A stretch of DNA of 64,000 nucleotides, from NCBI RefSeq assembly GCF_045679555.1, contig NC_092087.1, positions 24,057,367 through 24,121,366 of the forward strand. The letters run 5' to 3'. Both the position numbers and the translations under genes were made by a program. The notes beneath the pieces were generated by a model that was not told where the DNA came from, did not search any database, and saw only the letters and a list, made by a program, of their open reading frames with translations. The DNA comes from Salvelinus alpinus (Eukaryota; Chordata; Actinopteri; Salmoniformes; Salmonidae). The stretch's first letter is position 1. The number at the start of each line of letters is the position of its first letter. Positions 22,249-36,300 of this stretch are shown here, in pieces.

Positions 22249-24230
22249 TCCAAGCATATGTTATGCACAGCAAGCATATGTTTGGGAGGACATTCAACCT
22301 CTCTTTTCCGGGCAAGTAAGTTTCTGGCCACCAACATCTCTTCTGTTTTAACATCAATACCGTAGTGCTTGGCAAACTCAGTTAAGCATGATGTATCTAG
22401 GAAGTTTTTTGAGTTGGGGCTGCATGCCTGTATGCCTTTGAGCAGACCTGCGTCTACAGTCGAGAATATCTGGTCAAGCTCAAAAACCATCATGTCCAAG
22501 CAGGGGAGCAACAACTCTGTTTTCGTTGTTTGGGAACATGACAATTCTGTGCCTAAACCCAAGTAGGTCTCCACCACAAAATCTCCCATTTTCCTTTGTT
22601 TGCTCTTTCATGCTGCATCTGCCTCTGGAATATTGTGAATTTCACAGAGTGCTTTGGTTCTGTCATAAAATCCTGTGGCAAATGCATCTGTGCGTTTGCC
22701 TATCAGTGTGTCACATACAGCTTATTTGTCGAAACAAGCTTCTGCCAGGTCTAAAGTCTCTTTCTGGAAGAACTTGTGTAATCCCTCAGTTATAGAAAGA
22801 AGAGACTGAAACATCAGTAGCAAATACACGGTGGAGAACATATGAAGCTTTGCTCTCAGACCAACAGCCATGGGGGATCCAATGGCAGATAGACAATCAA
22901 AAATAGCAGTTAGTGTCCAGGACTGCATTTAAGGACCGCAGCTGGCATGCCCAGTGAGTGTTTGAGAGCTGTACAAGTTCAGCTGATGCTATTACAAGTT
23001 TGGACTGAGCTTCTTTGAACTTGTGGTGGTTAACTAGGGATGTACTGAAAAATGAATACACATTCTCCAAGAAACTGGAAAACTCAGCAGCCTCCAGAAT
23101 AGCCCTGCAACTATGACTCAACACCAAATTAAGCACACAAGCATAGCAATGTACATAAATAGCCTCCAGATGCAGCACTGAAATGTGCTGCACACCTCCT
23201 TTGAACCCACTCATGACAGCTGCACCATCATAGGTCTGTGCAATGCACTTTAGGCCTGCTACCCCTCTCATTTGGAGCTGCTGTTGCAACTCATTTGCTA
23301 TCGATTGGGCATCAAATGACTTGATTTCTGCTAGTGCTAGTTAACTCTCCCCTCTGTCACATACCTAACACACAGAGCCAACTGTTCAGACAGTCCATCC
23401 CTGGCCTCATCCTCCATAATGGCATACATTCCAGACTTTGACATCTCAGAGACTATGGTGTCCGTAATCTCTTGAGCACAGCATTCGATCATGTCATTCT
23501 GAGATTCTGGAGAGAGAGACATCACATTTGATGGAGTATTGTACCTTTCCTGCAAAGGGTCAAACTCCTTCAAAAGCTCAATACATTCAAGAAAGTTCCC
23601 TCTATTTGTGCTTTCACTAGATTCAACATTGGCACGGAAAGAGAGTCCCTGTCTTCCTAACATTGAGGTGACCGCAACAATTCTCCTCAGATACTCCCTT
23701 CTCTCTGCAGTATCAGTAGCATGGGCATATGTTAAAATCTGAGCAATGTTTCCATGATTGCTAGTTGCCTGGTAGCTTTGCCATGCCACAACACTGTCTC
23801 TGTGTGTTTGTGCCATCTCATGTTTACCGAAGATAAACAAAGCTTTTTTCCAATTTTTACAGCCATTACTGACAAAATAATTGAATTTAATGTTTTTGCC
23901 AAAAACTCTACATGAAAGCAGAAAGCTGCGTTTTTGTGGACAGAGTACACTACCCAATTGTATTTCACAAACCAGCAGTGTTGAAATGGCCTTTTCTGAG
24001 TCCCAAAACTTTTGTGTGGGTAGCTATTCAGCTTCACTTGTCTGGGCCCAGTGTCTTTGTCACCTAAATCACTCTCATTTCTGGAAGGAGTTGCTGCAGC
24101 GGCTTGATTACTTTCTTTCTCTGGATCTGTTTGTTGTCCCTCCCTCTCTCCGATCTGTTTGCTGTTCCTCTCTCTCTGGCTCTTTTTCTTGTCTCTCTTT
24201 CTCTGGGCACGCTTGCTCTCTCTCACTTAT
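22249..24230 (-). pseudogene. hAT-type transposase remnant (ZMYM1-like)
   Basis: The minus strand encodes, in several frames, a protein like the hAT-derived ZMYM1 group. A charged N-terminus (24226-24090) is followed by a TTF-type zinc-finger region (FQHCWFVKYNWVVYSVHKNA; AAFCFHVEF near 23900), then a DUF4371-like middle part (RREYLRRIVAVTSMLGRQGL; CIELLKEFDP, near 23600) and RNaseH-fold parts (QTYDGAAVMSGFKGGVQHI near 23200; VHCYACVLNLVLSHSC). At least four frame changes break it. Family assignment rests on this order of motifs; I did not find terminal repeats with an 8-bp duplication. Confidence 0.65.
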
Positions 24231-24379
24231 ATAGTTCACATGTTGATCTCTGCCTTGCACAGAAGCCACTCTTTCTGCATGACCCTTTAAGATATCATGA
24301 ACATAATTTATTTATGCCTAACAAAAGTAAGACATATTCTGTACAAATTTAACTGAAAGCTTTAACATCTACTCGCGTT

Positions 24380-25278
24380 TTTAATCACTAAACACCTGTC
24401 TCAACGTCAACAGTGAAGAGGCGACTCCGGGATGCTGGCCTTCTAGGCAGAGTTGCAAAGAAAAAGCCATATCTCAGACTGGCCAATAAAAAGATTAAGA
24501 TGGGCAAAAGAACACAGACACTGGATAGAGGAACTCTGCCTAGAAGGCCAGCATCCCGGAGTCGCCTCTTCACTGTTGATGTTGAGACTGGTGTTTTGCG
24601 GGTACTATTTAATGAAGCTGCCAGTTGAGGACTTTTGAGGCATCTGTTTCTCAAACTAGACACTCTAATGTACTTGCTCAGTTGTACACCGGGGCCTCCC
24701 ACTCCTCTTTCTATTCTGGTTAGAGCCAGTTTGCGCTGTCTGTGAAGGGAGTAGTACACAGCGTTGTACGAGATCTTCAGCTTGGCAATTTTTCGCATGG
24801 AATAGCCTTCATTTCTCAGAACAAGAATAGACTGACGAGTTTCAGAAGGAAGCTATTTGTTTCTGGCCATTTTGAGCCTGTAATCGAACCCACAAATACT
24901 GATGCTCCAGATTCTCAACTAGTCTAAAGAAGGCCAGTTTTATTGCTTATTTAACCAGAACAACAGTTTTCAGCTGTGCTAACATAATTGCAAAAGGGTT
25001 TTCTAATGATCAATTAGCCTTTTAAAATTATTAATTTGGATTAGCTAACACAACGTGCCATCGGAACACAAGAGTGATGGTTGCTGATAATGGGCCTCTG
25101 TACGCCTATGTAGATATTCCATTTAAAAAAATCTGCCGTTTCCAGCTACAATAGTAATTTACAACATTAGCAATGCCTACACTGTATTTCTGATCAATTT
25201 GATGTTCATGGTAAGAAAAAAGCTTTTCTTTAAAAATCAAGAACATTTCTAAGTGACCTCAAACTTTGAACGGTAGTG
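24380..25278 (-). mobile_element. Tc1-like remnant with internal fold-back
   Basis: The right end is a Tc1 terminus (AAACTTTGAACGGTAGTG, then TA at 25279-25280). The minus strand encodes an N-terminal transposase piece (KISYNAVYYSLHRQRK; RKTPVSTSTVKRRL near 24400). Its left end is a fold-back: 24398-24453 is nearly the reverse complement of 24532-24587, with a ~78-bp loop that itself carries transposase sequence (KKKPYLRLANK). Confidence 0.75.
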
Positions 25279-25280
25279 TA

Positions 25281-26508
25281 AGTATTCACACCCCTGAGTC
25301 AATACTTTGTAGAAGCACATTTGGTGGCGATTAAAGCTTTGAGTCATCTTGGGTATGTCTATTAGCTTTCCACATCTGTATTTTAGGATTTTCTCCCATT
25401 CTTCCTTGCAGATTCTCAAGCTCTGTTAAATTAGATGGGTAGCAGCTGTCTTCAGCAATCTTCAGGTCTTTCCACAGATTTGAATGGGATTCAAATCTGG
25501 GCTTTGGCTGGGATACTCAAGGACTTTCATATTCTTGTTCACATAGAATGATGCTGCCAACACCATGTTTCCCAGTAGGGATGGTGTTAGACGGGTTATG
25601 AGCTGTGCCTGGTTTCTCCAGACATAGCGCTTTGCATTCAGGCCAAATAGTTCCATTTGTGTCTCATCAGACCACAGAATATTTTGCCTAATGCTCTGAG
25701 TCTTTCACGTGCCTTTTTTGCAAACTCCAGGCGTGCTGTCATGTGCCTTTTTCTCAGGAATGGCTTCCGTCTGGCCACTCTCCAATAAAGCCCAGATTAG
25801 TGAAGTGCTATAGAGAATGTTCTCCCATCTTAGCCAAGGGAGCTCTGTAGTTCTGTCAGTGGTCATTGGGTTCTTGGTCATCTCTCTGACCAAGGTCACT
25901 CTTGCCCGGTTGCTCAGCTTGGTTGAACGGCCAGCTCTAGGCAGAGTCTGGGTAGTTCCATATTTTTTTGAATTTCTGAATGATGGAAACCACTGTACTC
26001 TTGTAAACTTTCAACACTCTAGAAATTGTTTTATATCCCTCCCCAGATATATGCCGCATTACAATTACATCTCGGAGCTCTACGGACAGACAGTTCCTTG
26101 GACTGCATGGTATAGTTTCTGCTCTGACGTGCACTGTCAACTGTGGGACCTTATATAGACAGTTTTTTCCACCTAAATCATGTCCAAACAATTGAATTAC
26201 CCACATGTGGACTCCAATCAAGTTGTAGTGACATCTCAAGGATGATCAAAGGAAATTGGATGCACCTGAGCTCAATTTGGAGTGTCATAGTAAAGGGGTG
26301 TCAATACTTATGTAAATTACATTTCTGTATTTCATTTTCAATAAATGTGCAACAATTTCAAAAAATATGTTTTCGCTTTGTCATTATGGGGTATTGTGTG
26401 TAGATGGGTGGGGGGTGGGGTGGGGGGGGGCAATTTCATCAATTTTGAATTCAGACTGTGACAACAAAATGTGGAAGAAGTGAAGGGGTATGAATTTTGA
26501 AGGCACTG
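25281..26508 (-). mobile_element. Tc1-like remnant abutting the previous one
   Basis: Starts with the subterminal phrase AGTATTCACACCCCTGAGTC immediately after the TA of the neighbouring copy and ends GAAGGCACTG at 26508. Minus-strand pieces include the transposase N-terminus (26239-25937, VELRDVIVMRHISGEGYKTI) and a middle block (ELFGLNAKRYVWRNQAQ, 25650-25600). Many frame breaks; a G-rich run lies at 26403-26430. Confidence 0.75.
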
Positions 26509-27949
26509 TCCTTTTAGTTTAATCTAAAATAAACCAGACACTGTAGCCTTCTTTTATTTCAACTTGACTGCATTCGTTACAGGGTGTGTATTTTTTGTTC
26601 CTCTTGGCTACTCAATGAAATCCTGCCTTTACAGGATTTAACATATGCTTTTCCACGCGCTAGAGTTGACCTTCCTTGTCAAATGAAGCACCTCCCTCCT
26701 GTCACTCAGGGCGCGAAATAAAGTAATTACTGAATCCTACACCGCACTGTGCAGTATGTGCAAGCCCGTTATCGGATGGAGGGAAAGCAGCTCTACGTCT
26801 GATGTGACTAGTGGTAGCGTACTCTCTGCTGAGCAGCATGTGGTCTCCGAAGACACACAACATGTTGACGGGATTCTTCACGGTACATAATACTGTTGCA
26901 GGACAATCATCTCCAACACAGAGGCAACAGCGCAGGTTTTACATGAGAGTGACAGGGATGTAGACTACAACAGCATCAATATAATCACATTACATAGCCA
27001 TTAAACATGATCTGAAATACAACAAATAGAAGACCGAGAGCTACAAACAGGTAAGTCCTGTTCCACTATTTTACCTGAGCAACTTCAAATAACATCTTAA
27101 ATGTAAACACACTGCATGAATTAATAAATGTTAAAATGAATGTGGCCCACTATAGTATGTATCTACATTATTTGGCTACTTTCTTGTAGTCCAATAGTAC
27201 CTTGTACCTTATCTTCCATATAATATTGTAATAACATCAATAGTAATACAATGTTGAACATGTAATCAAAAAAGCCTACATCTTTGTGTTTATTATTATG
27301 TCATAGCTCTATTTCCTTGTGGTAGAGTCCTAGTGTGTTATTTTATTTACCAAATAGGTTAATGTTTCTTTTGCATCAAATTACTTTTGAATATTGATTC
27401 GTTATTTCTAGATAATAATGTAAACTGTAGTAAGAGAAATGGGACTCATTTTGCTTTCTTGGGTTTTTGGTGGTAAGTCTGTAAGTAGGCTAAATAGTAT
27501 TGATTGACTTTATGAGTATGAGCTATTTTCAACCCACCAGGCGGCTTTATTGTGGGAACATATACAGGCGCAGAGGCTGTGTGTTTCTCCCACACTCCTC
27601 TGGGAATACCTCCAATGCAGTCTTCAGAGGTCTGACTAGGAAACCATCTCTCTCTCTGCATTCAATAGGCCAATATCCAGGAGTGAATGTGTGATGTGCA
27701 GATACATCAATGATACTGGGAGAGAAGATAGAAAGAGAGGTGGAAGTGAACCTATTGACAGGGAATGGAAAGTGCAGCCAGGTCATTCAAGATTGACTTT
27801 GAAATTGGACGTCTAGAGGACGTTGGGGAATGCCTTCAAAACCGGTACTCATTGGGGTTAAGGTTTGGGGTTAAGTTTAGGCACACATTCCAAATGGGTA
27901 AGATAAGGGTTAAGGTTTGGGATAGGGTTAAAAACAAAAATAAGAAACC
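26509..27949. other. No gene seen
   Basis: AT-rich DNA with short open frames only. I see no splice-bounded exon, RNA gene or clear repeat boundary in it. Confidence 0.4.
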
Positions 27950-28012
27950 AATGTCCACAACTGGGATTGATCCAGAGTCAGAAGGTTGCGTGTTCGATCC
28001 CAGTTGTGGACA
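27950..28012. repeat. Short inverted repeat
   Basis: GTCCACAACTGGGATTGATC and its near reverse complement (GATCCCAGTTGTGGAC) face each other across about 20 bp. The surrounding 27780-28080 region with GGGTTAAGG-type repeats looks like a small fold-back repeat; full ends were not defined. Confidence 0.6.
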
Positions 28013-28735
<723 letters not shown>

Positions 28736-28784
28736 GTACAGCTAACCTTGTGGGGACACACAATTCAGTCCAATTCAAAATCCT

Positions 28785-28885
28785 ATTTACCCTAACCCGT
28801 ACTCTTACCCTAACCTTAACCCTAAACCTAACTTTAACACTAACCCTAGCTCCTAACCCTAACACTTAATGTAATTCTAACCCTA
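28785..28885. repeat. Degenerate telomere-like (CCCTAA)n tract
   Basis: About 100 bp of imperfect CCCTAA / ACCTTAA / ACACTAA units directly after the CA run. Such tracts are common internally in fish genomes, so by itself it is not evidence of a chromosome fusion. Confidence 0.75.
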
Positions 28886-28953
28886 ACACTAATAGCATTT
28901 GACCTAGTGGGGACTAACAAAATGTCCCAAGTTGGTCAAATTTTTGTTTGTTT

Positions 28954-28992
28954 ACTATTCTTGTGGGGATTTCTGGTCCCCACAAGAATAGT
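28954..28992. repeat. Perfect 16-bp-stem hairpin
   Basis: ACTATTCTTGTGGGGA (28954-28969) and its exact reverse complement (28977-28992) are separated by 7 bp. The phrase CTTGTGGGGACACA also occurs at 28746, on the other side of the telomere-like tract, so 28740-28992 may be one small repeat unit. Confidence 0.85.
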
Positions 28993-29032
28993 TAAACACA
29001 TCCACACACACAAAGTCCCATGCACACATGTA

Positions 29033-30648
29033 CAGTTGAAGTCGGAAGTTTACATACACTTAGGTTGGAGTCATTAAAACATTTTTCAACCACTCCACAA
29101 ATTTCTTGTTAACAAACTATAGTTTTGGCAAGTCAGTGAGGACATCTACTTTGTGCATGACACAAGTCATTTTTCCAACAAATGTTTACAGACAGATTAT
29201 TTCACTTATAACTCACTGTATCACAATTCCAGTAGGTCAGAAGTTTACATACACTATGTTGACTGTGCCTTTAAACAGCTTGGAAAATTCCAGAAAATTA
29301 TGTCATGGCTTTACAAGCTTCTGATAGGCTAATTGACCTCATTTGAGTCAATTGGAGGTGTACCTGTGGATGTATGTCAATGCCTACCTTCAAACTCAGT
29401 GCCTCTTTGCTTGACATCATGGGAAAATCAAAAGAAATCAGCCAAGACCTCCACAACTCTGGTTCATCCTTGGGAGCAATTTCCAAACGCCTGAAGGTAC
29501 CACGTTCATCTGTACAAACAATAGTACGCAAGTATAAACACCATGGGACCACGCAGCCGTCATACCGCTCAGGAAAGAGACGCGTTCTGTCTCCTAGAGA
29601 TGAACGTACTTTGGTGCGAAAAGTGCAAATCAATCTCAGAACAACAGCAAAGGACCTTGTGAAGATGCTGGAGGAGACGGATATAAAAGTATCTATATCC
29701 ACAGTAAAATTAGTCCTATATCGACAACCTGAAAGGCCACTCAGAAAGGCCACTCAGAAAAGCCACTGCTCCAAAACTGCCATAAAAAAATCCAGACTAC
29801 GGTTTGCAACTGCACATGGGGACAAAGATCGTACTTTTTGGAGAAATGTCCTCTGGTCTGATGAAACAAAAATAGAACGGTTTGGCCACAATGACCATTG
29901 TTATATTTGGAGGAAAAAGGGGGAGGCTTGCAAGCCGAAGAACACCATCCCAACCGTGAAGCACGAGGGTGGCAGCATCATGTTGTGGGGGTGCTTTACT
30001 GCAGGGGGGACTGGTGCACTTCACAAAATAGATGGCATCATGAGGAGAATTATGTCGATATATTGAAGCAACATCTCAAGACATCAGTCAGGAAGTTAAA
30101 GCTTGGTCGCAAATGGGTCTTCCAAATGGACAATGACCCCAAGTATACTTCCAAAGTTGTGGCAAAATGGCTTAAGGCCAACAAAGTCAAGGTATTGGAG
30201 TGGCCATCACAAAGCCTTGACCTCAATCCCATAGAAAATGTTTGGGCAGAACTGAAAAAGCATGTGCGAGCAAGGTGGCCTACAAACCTGACTCAGTTAC
30301 ACCAGCTCTGTCAGGAGGAATGGACCAAAATTCACCCAACTTATTGAGGGAAGCTTGTGGATGGCTACCCAAAACGTTTGATGCAAGTTTAACAATTTAA
30401 AGGCAATGCTACCAAATACTAATTGAGTGTATGTAAACTTCTGACCCACTGGGAATGTGATGAAAGAAATAAAAGCTGAAATAAATCCCTCTCTACTATT
30501 ATTCTGACATGTCACATTCTTAAAATAAAGTGGTGATCCTAACTGACCTAAGACAGTGAATCTTAACTAGGATTAAACGTCAGGAATTGTGAAAAACTGA
30601 GTTTAAATGTATTTGGCTCAGGTGTATGTAAACTTCCGACTTCATCTG
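29033..30648 (+). mobile_element. Sleeping Beauty-type Tc1 element (salmonid subfamily)
   Basis: Begins CAGTTGAAGTCGGAAGTTTA with TA at 29031-29032 and repeats AGAAGTTTACATACACT near 29240, the two direct-repeat sites of the left inverted repeat (IR/DR layout). The right end carries CTTCTGACCCACTGGGAATG near 30438 and ends CTTCCGACTTCATCTG, followed by TT instead of TA, so the outermost right bases have changed. Length about 1.6 kb, normal for the group. Confidence 0.92.
29419..30347 (+). pseudogene. Sleeping Beauty-like transposase, inactivated
   Basis: The ATG at 29419 starts [11 protein letters not shown]. Recognisable parts are the paired DNA-binding helices ([20 protein letters not shown]), the bipartite nuclear-localisation-like region, the glycine-rich block (GGSIMLWGCF), the catalytic blocks [20 protein letters not shown] and LDLNPIENVWAE, and the C-terminus. 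Damage: a short deletion just after residue 11, local scrambling around residues 112-128, and a frameshift at about 30040 that splits the gene into two frames (the second ends at 30347). Inactive as read. Confidence 0.9.
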
Positions 30649-30778
30649 TTCATGCACTAACGCACACGTGCGTATACACACACGCACGCACACACTCACA
30701 CACACATACAAACACACTATCAAAAGGCTCTTCTTCCTCTGCATTTCCTCTCGCTCTCGTTCTTTCTCGCTCGCTCGC

Positions 30779-30781
<3 letters not shown>

Positions 30782-30874
<93 letters not shown>

Positions 30875-30916
30875 GTCTCTGTCTCTGTCTCTGTCTCTGT
30901 CTCTGTCTCTCTATCT
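30782..30916. repeat. (CT)n with (CTCTGT)n microsatellite
   Basis: A CT run of about 85 bp followed by seven or so CTCTGT units. Translated frames over it (Arg-Glu or Ser-Leu repeats) are artefacts. Confidence 0.95.
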
Positions 30917-31599
30917 ATGTCTAACCTGCTCAAGTTTTCACAATCGTTCTATTTCAGGTCCATATTTCTGTAAAAGCCCAACAATAAATCATTCAGGTGA
31001 TAGGGCAACACAGTGAACACGTGTCTCTGCCTTTCAAGGTCCAACCTTCCATCTGACCAACCAGTTTTCCCACAAAATAAAAATGCTTCACAATGTTTAC
31101 CTAAACTAGAGGAATCTTATAAAGATAAAGCACATTTAAAAAATATACTATGTAAATTACATTTTACTCCCTAAATAGGCCTTACATAAGGCCCCATCTA
31201 AATACAACGACTTTTAATAGATTGTTTGGACCTAGCTATATTAAATGTTACTTTTACAGAAGGCCTTATCTTCTACATCTCTGTCACACCACCAGAACAC
31301 CATCTTCATCTTTTCCTGCTTTCATCCGCTTGCCTCTCCTTGTGCTCCTTGTATTTTCTCCCTATTTCATGCAACCACACTTTCAACCAGAATAGTTGTG
31401 GCTCTAACTGCTCCTTAGCGCCATTTTGAAATTAACAAAAATATTTATGACCTGGAAAGAAATGGTAATTGGATTTCTGCATAAAAAGAAAGGATCGGTC
31501 CGTAACACAGAATGAGTGGCTGTTAAAATTCCAAACAGATGGTCAATAAGACAATCACAGTTGAACAGGCCCGTAGCCCTCGATTGGCTCTGTTTTGTT
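30917..31599. other. No gene seen
   Basis: AT-rich intergenic DNA between the microsatellite and the first LINE sequence. Nothing supported. Confidence 0.4.
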
Positions 31600-32013
<414 letters not shown>

Positions 32014-33329
32014 TCCAATCCAAGATGGCGTAGCAGTCGGATGTGTCTTTCTCCTGTCTGTCCCGTGTAAATAGTATTCGTATTTTTCGTATACATTTCG
32101 TATATATTTTAATTTCACTTTCCATCTAGGAACTGAATATACATTCCTACATTCCGCCTCACCCAATGTGGTACGGACCTGCTATTTTTTTATACTTTAG
32201 AACCGTAACCCCAATCAGAAGCTAGCCAGATAACTAGCTACTAGCTAGTAGTCAGTTAGCCACTGCTGCGGTCTTCGCCCTTAACTCGGACACAGCCAGC
32301 TTCAATACCGGGCCAATACCTGCCAGTCTGCAAGCGCGATATCAACCCAGAGCATATAGGACTGCTTTTTCTCTACCACATCACCGGATTCCTGACGCAA
32401 GCTCTGGACAATTACACCGTATTATCACAGCTAGCTAGCTGCAACCGAGTGGCTACTACTGGCTAACACCTCTGTCCCGAAGCAAGCACCAGTTAGCCTT
32501 GAGCTAGCCTCGAGCTAGGCCCATCTGCCGGCTAGCCGAAGAGGTCTACCAGCGAATTCTTGGGCTACAATACCTCTTTTGCCAATTGGACTGGACCTTT
32601 TTTTTGCCGACACAGAGCCCTGCCAATCCATCACAACTGGTCTAAATCAGCTACAAGCTAATTTAGCCATTTTTTTGCCGCTGCTAGTAGCTTTTACCTT
32701 CTGCACAGACACCAGCCCTGTTATTAGCCTGGATATTACTCACCAATTTACCAGCATCGGACTGTCTCTCGACAACAACGCCGGATTCCTGCCGTAATCC
32801 CTGAGCCACTACTTCTGATCCTCACAGCTAGCTTGCAGCTAGCGCAGTTAGCGCCACTGCCACGAAGCTAGCACCAGTTAGCAAACACAATTCTACAATT
32901 CACAACCTCTCTTTCGCCATTCGGCTTGGATTCTCTGGATTCTCTGTCGACACGACCACGTCTGAGCAGACCCCCTCCGTCTGAGCAGACCACCCCCCGG
33001 GCTACTAACTTTAAACGCCGCGTGCTAGCTTAGTGGAGGCCTCCCTGCTCCATCTACGGCTGCCCCCTGGACACTATGATCACTTGGCTACATAGCTGAT
33101 GCATGCTTGACTGTCCATTAATTCACGGTACTCCATTCTGTTTATTTGTGTTTTATCTGTCGGCTCTGTGCTTTAACTCAGGATCTGTGTGTAGTTAATC
33201 CGACCCTCTCTGCCTAGTCGTCGCCATTTTTACCTGTTGTTGCTGTGTTAGACTAGCACCCTGTTATTGCTGCTGTTATCTTACCTGTTGTTTTAGCTAG
33301 CTCTCCCAATCAAGACCTGCAATCACTTT

Positions 33330-36300
33330 ATGCCTTATTGTATGTCTCTCTCAAATATCAATATGCCTTGCATACTGTTGTTCAGGCTAGTTTTCATTAT
33401 CATTGTTTTGGTTTGCAATGGACCCTGTAGTTCCACTCTCCGTACCTCTGATACCCCCTTTGTCCCACCCCCCACACATGCGGTGACCTCACCCATTGAG
33501 ACCAGCATGTCCAGAGATACAACCTCTCTTATCATCACCCAGTGCCTGGGCTTGCCTCCGCTGTACCCGCGCCCCTCCATACCCCTGTCTGCACATTATG
33601 CCCAGAATCTATTCTACCACGCCCATAAATCTGCTCCTTTTATTCTTTGTCCCCAACGCTCTAGGCGACCAGTTTTGATAGCCTTTAGCCGCACCCTCAT
33701 CCTACTACTCCTCTGTTCCTCGGGTGATGTGGAGGTAAACCCAGGCCCTGCATGTCCCCAGTCACCCTCATTTGTTGACTTCTGTGATCGAAAAAGCCTT
33801 GGCCTCATGCATGTCAACATCAGAAGCCTCCTCCCTAAGTTTGCCTTACTCACCGCTTTAGCACACTCTGCCAATCCTAATGTCCTTGCCGTGTCCGAAT
33901 CCTGGCTTAGGAAGGCCACCAATAATTCTGAGATTTCCATACCCAACTATAACACTTTCCGTCAAGATAGAACTGCCAAAGGGGGAGGAGTTGCAATCTA
34001 CTGCAGAGATAGCCTGCAAAGTTCTGTCATACTTTCCAGGTCTATGCCCAAACAGTTCGAACTTCTAATTTTAAAAATTAATCTCTCCAGAAATAAGTCT
34101 CTCACTGTTGCCGCCTGCTACCGACCCCCCTCAGCTCCCAGCTGTGCCCTGGACACCATCTGTGAATTGATCGCTCCCCATCTAGCTTCAGAGTTTGTTC
34201 TGTTAGGTGACCTAAACTGGGATATGCTTAACACCCCGGCAGTCCTACAATCCAAGCTTGATGCCCTCAATCTCACACAAATCATCAAGGAACCCACCAG
34301 GTACAACCCTAAATCCGTAAACATGGGCACCCTAATAGACATTATCCTGACCAACCTGCCCTCCAAATACACCTCTGCTGTCTTCAATCAAGATCTCAGC
34401 GATCACTGCCTCATTGCCTGTATCCGCCACGGGTCCGCGGTCAAACGACCACCCCTCATCACTGTCAAACGCTCCCTAAAACACTTCTGCGAGCAGGCCT
34501 TTCTAATCGACCTGGCCCGGGTACCCTGGAAGGATATTGACCTCATCCCGTCAGTTGAGGATGCCTGGTCATTCTTTAAATGTTACTTCCTCACCATATT
34601 AGACAAGCATGCTCCGTTCAAAAAATGCAGAACCAAGAACAGATATAGCCCTTGGTTCACTCCAGACCTGACTGCCCTCGACCAGCACAAAAACATCCTG
34701 TGGCGAACTGCAATAGCATCGAAGAGCCCCCGCGATATGCAACTGTTCAGGGAAGTCAGGAACCAATACACGCAGTCAGTCAGGAAAGCAAAGGCCAGCT
34801 TTTTCAAGCAGAAATTCGCATCCTGTAGCTCTAACTCCAAAAAGTTCTGGGATACTGTAAAGTCCATGGAGAACAAGAGCACCTCCTCCCAGCTGCCCAC
34901 TGCACTGAGGCTAGGTAACACGGTCACCACCGATAAATCCGTGATAATCGAAGACTTCAACAAGCATTTCTCAATGGCTGGCCATGCCTTCCTCCTGGCG
35001 ACTCCAACCTTGGCCAACAGCCCCGCCCCCCCCCCCGCTGCTACTCGCCCAAGCCTCCCCAGCTTCTCCTTTACCCAAATCCAGATAGCAGATGTTCTGA
35101 AAGAGCTGGAAAACCTGGACCCTTACAAATCAGCTGGGCTTGACAATCTGGACCCCCTATTTCTGAAACTGTCCGCCGCCATTGTCGCACCCCCTATTAC
35201 CAGCCTGTTCAACCTCTCCTTCGTATCATCTGAGATCCCCAAGGATTGGAAAGCTGCCGCGGTCATCCCCCTCTTCAAAGGGGGAGACACCCTGGACCCA
35301 AACTGTTACAGACCTATATCCATCCTGCCCTGCCTATCTAAGGTCTTCGAAAGCCAAGTCAACAAACAGATCACTGACCATCTCGAATCCCACCGTACCT
35401 TCTCCGCTGTGCAATCCGGTTTCCGAGCCGGTCACGGGTGCACCTCAGCCACGCTCAAGGTACTAAACGATATCATAACCGCCATCGATAAAAGACATTA
35501 CTGTGCAGCCGTCTTCATCGACCTGGCCAAGGCTTTCGACTCTGTCAATCACCATATTCTTATCGGCAGACTCAGTAGCCTCGGTTTTTCTAATGACTGC
35601 CTTGCCTGGTTCACCAACTACTTTGCAGACAGAGTTCAGTGTGTCAAATCGGAGGGCATGTTGTCCGGTCCTCTGGCAGTCTCTATGGGGGTACCACAGG
35701 GTTCAATTCTCGGGCCGACTCTTTTCTCTGTATACATCAATGATGTTGCTCTTGCTGCGGGCGATTCCCTGATCCACCTCTACGCAGACGACACCATTCT
35801 ATATACTTCCGGCCCTTCCTTGGACACTGTGCTATCTAACCTCCAAACGAGCTTCAATGCCATACAACACTCCTTCCGTGGCCTCCAACTGCTCTTAAAC
35901 GCTAGTAAAACCAAATGCATGCTTTTCAACCGTTCGCTGCCTGCACCCGCACGCCCGACTAGCATCACCACCCTGGACGGTTCCGACCTAGAATATGTGA
36001 ACATCTATAAGTACCTAGGTGTCTGGCTAGACTGCAAACTCTCCTTCCAGACTCATATCAAACATCTCCAATCCAAAATCAAATCAAGAATCGGCTTTCT
36101 ATTCCGCAACAAAGCCTCCTTCACTCACGCCGCCAAACTTACCCTAGTAAAACTGACTATCCTACCGATCCTCGACTTCGGCGATGTCATCTACAAAATA
36201 GCTTCCAACACTCTACTCAGCAAACTGGATGCAGTTTATCACAGTGCCATTCGTTTTGTTACTAAAGCACCTTATACGACCCACCACTGCGACCTGTATG

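Noticed and set aside
28785-28885. Sign of an ancient chromosome-end fusion
   Set aside because: The CCCTAA units are short and degenerate and such tracts are common beside fish microsatellites.
30580-30973. Arg-Glu-rich and Ser-Leu-rich open frames
   Set aside because: Produced by the CT/CTCTGT microsatellite.
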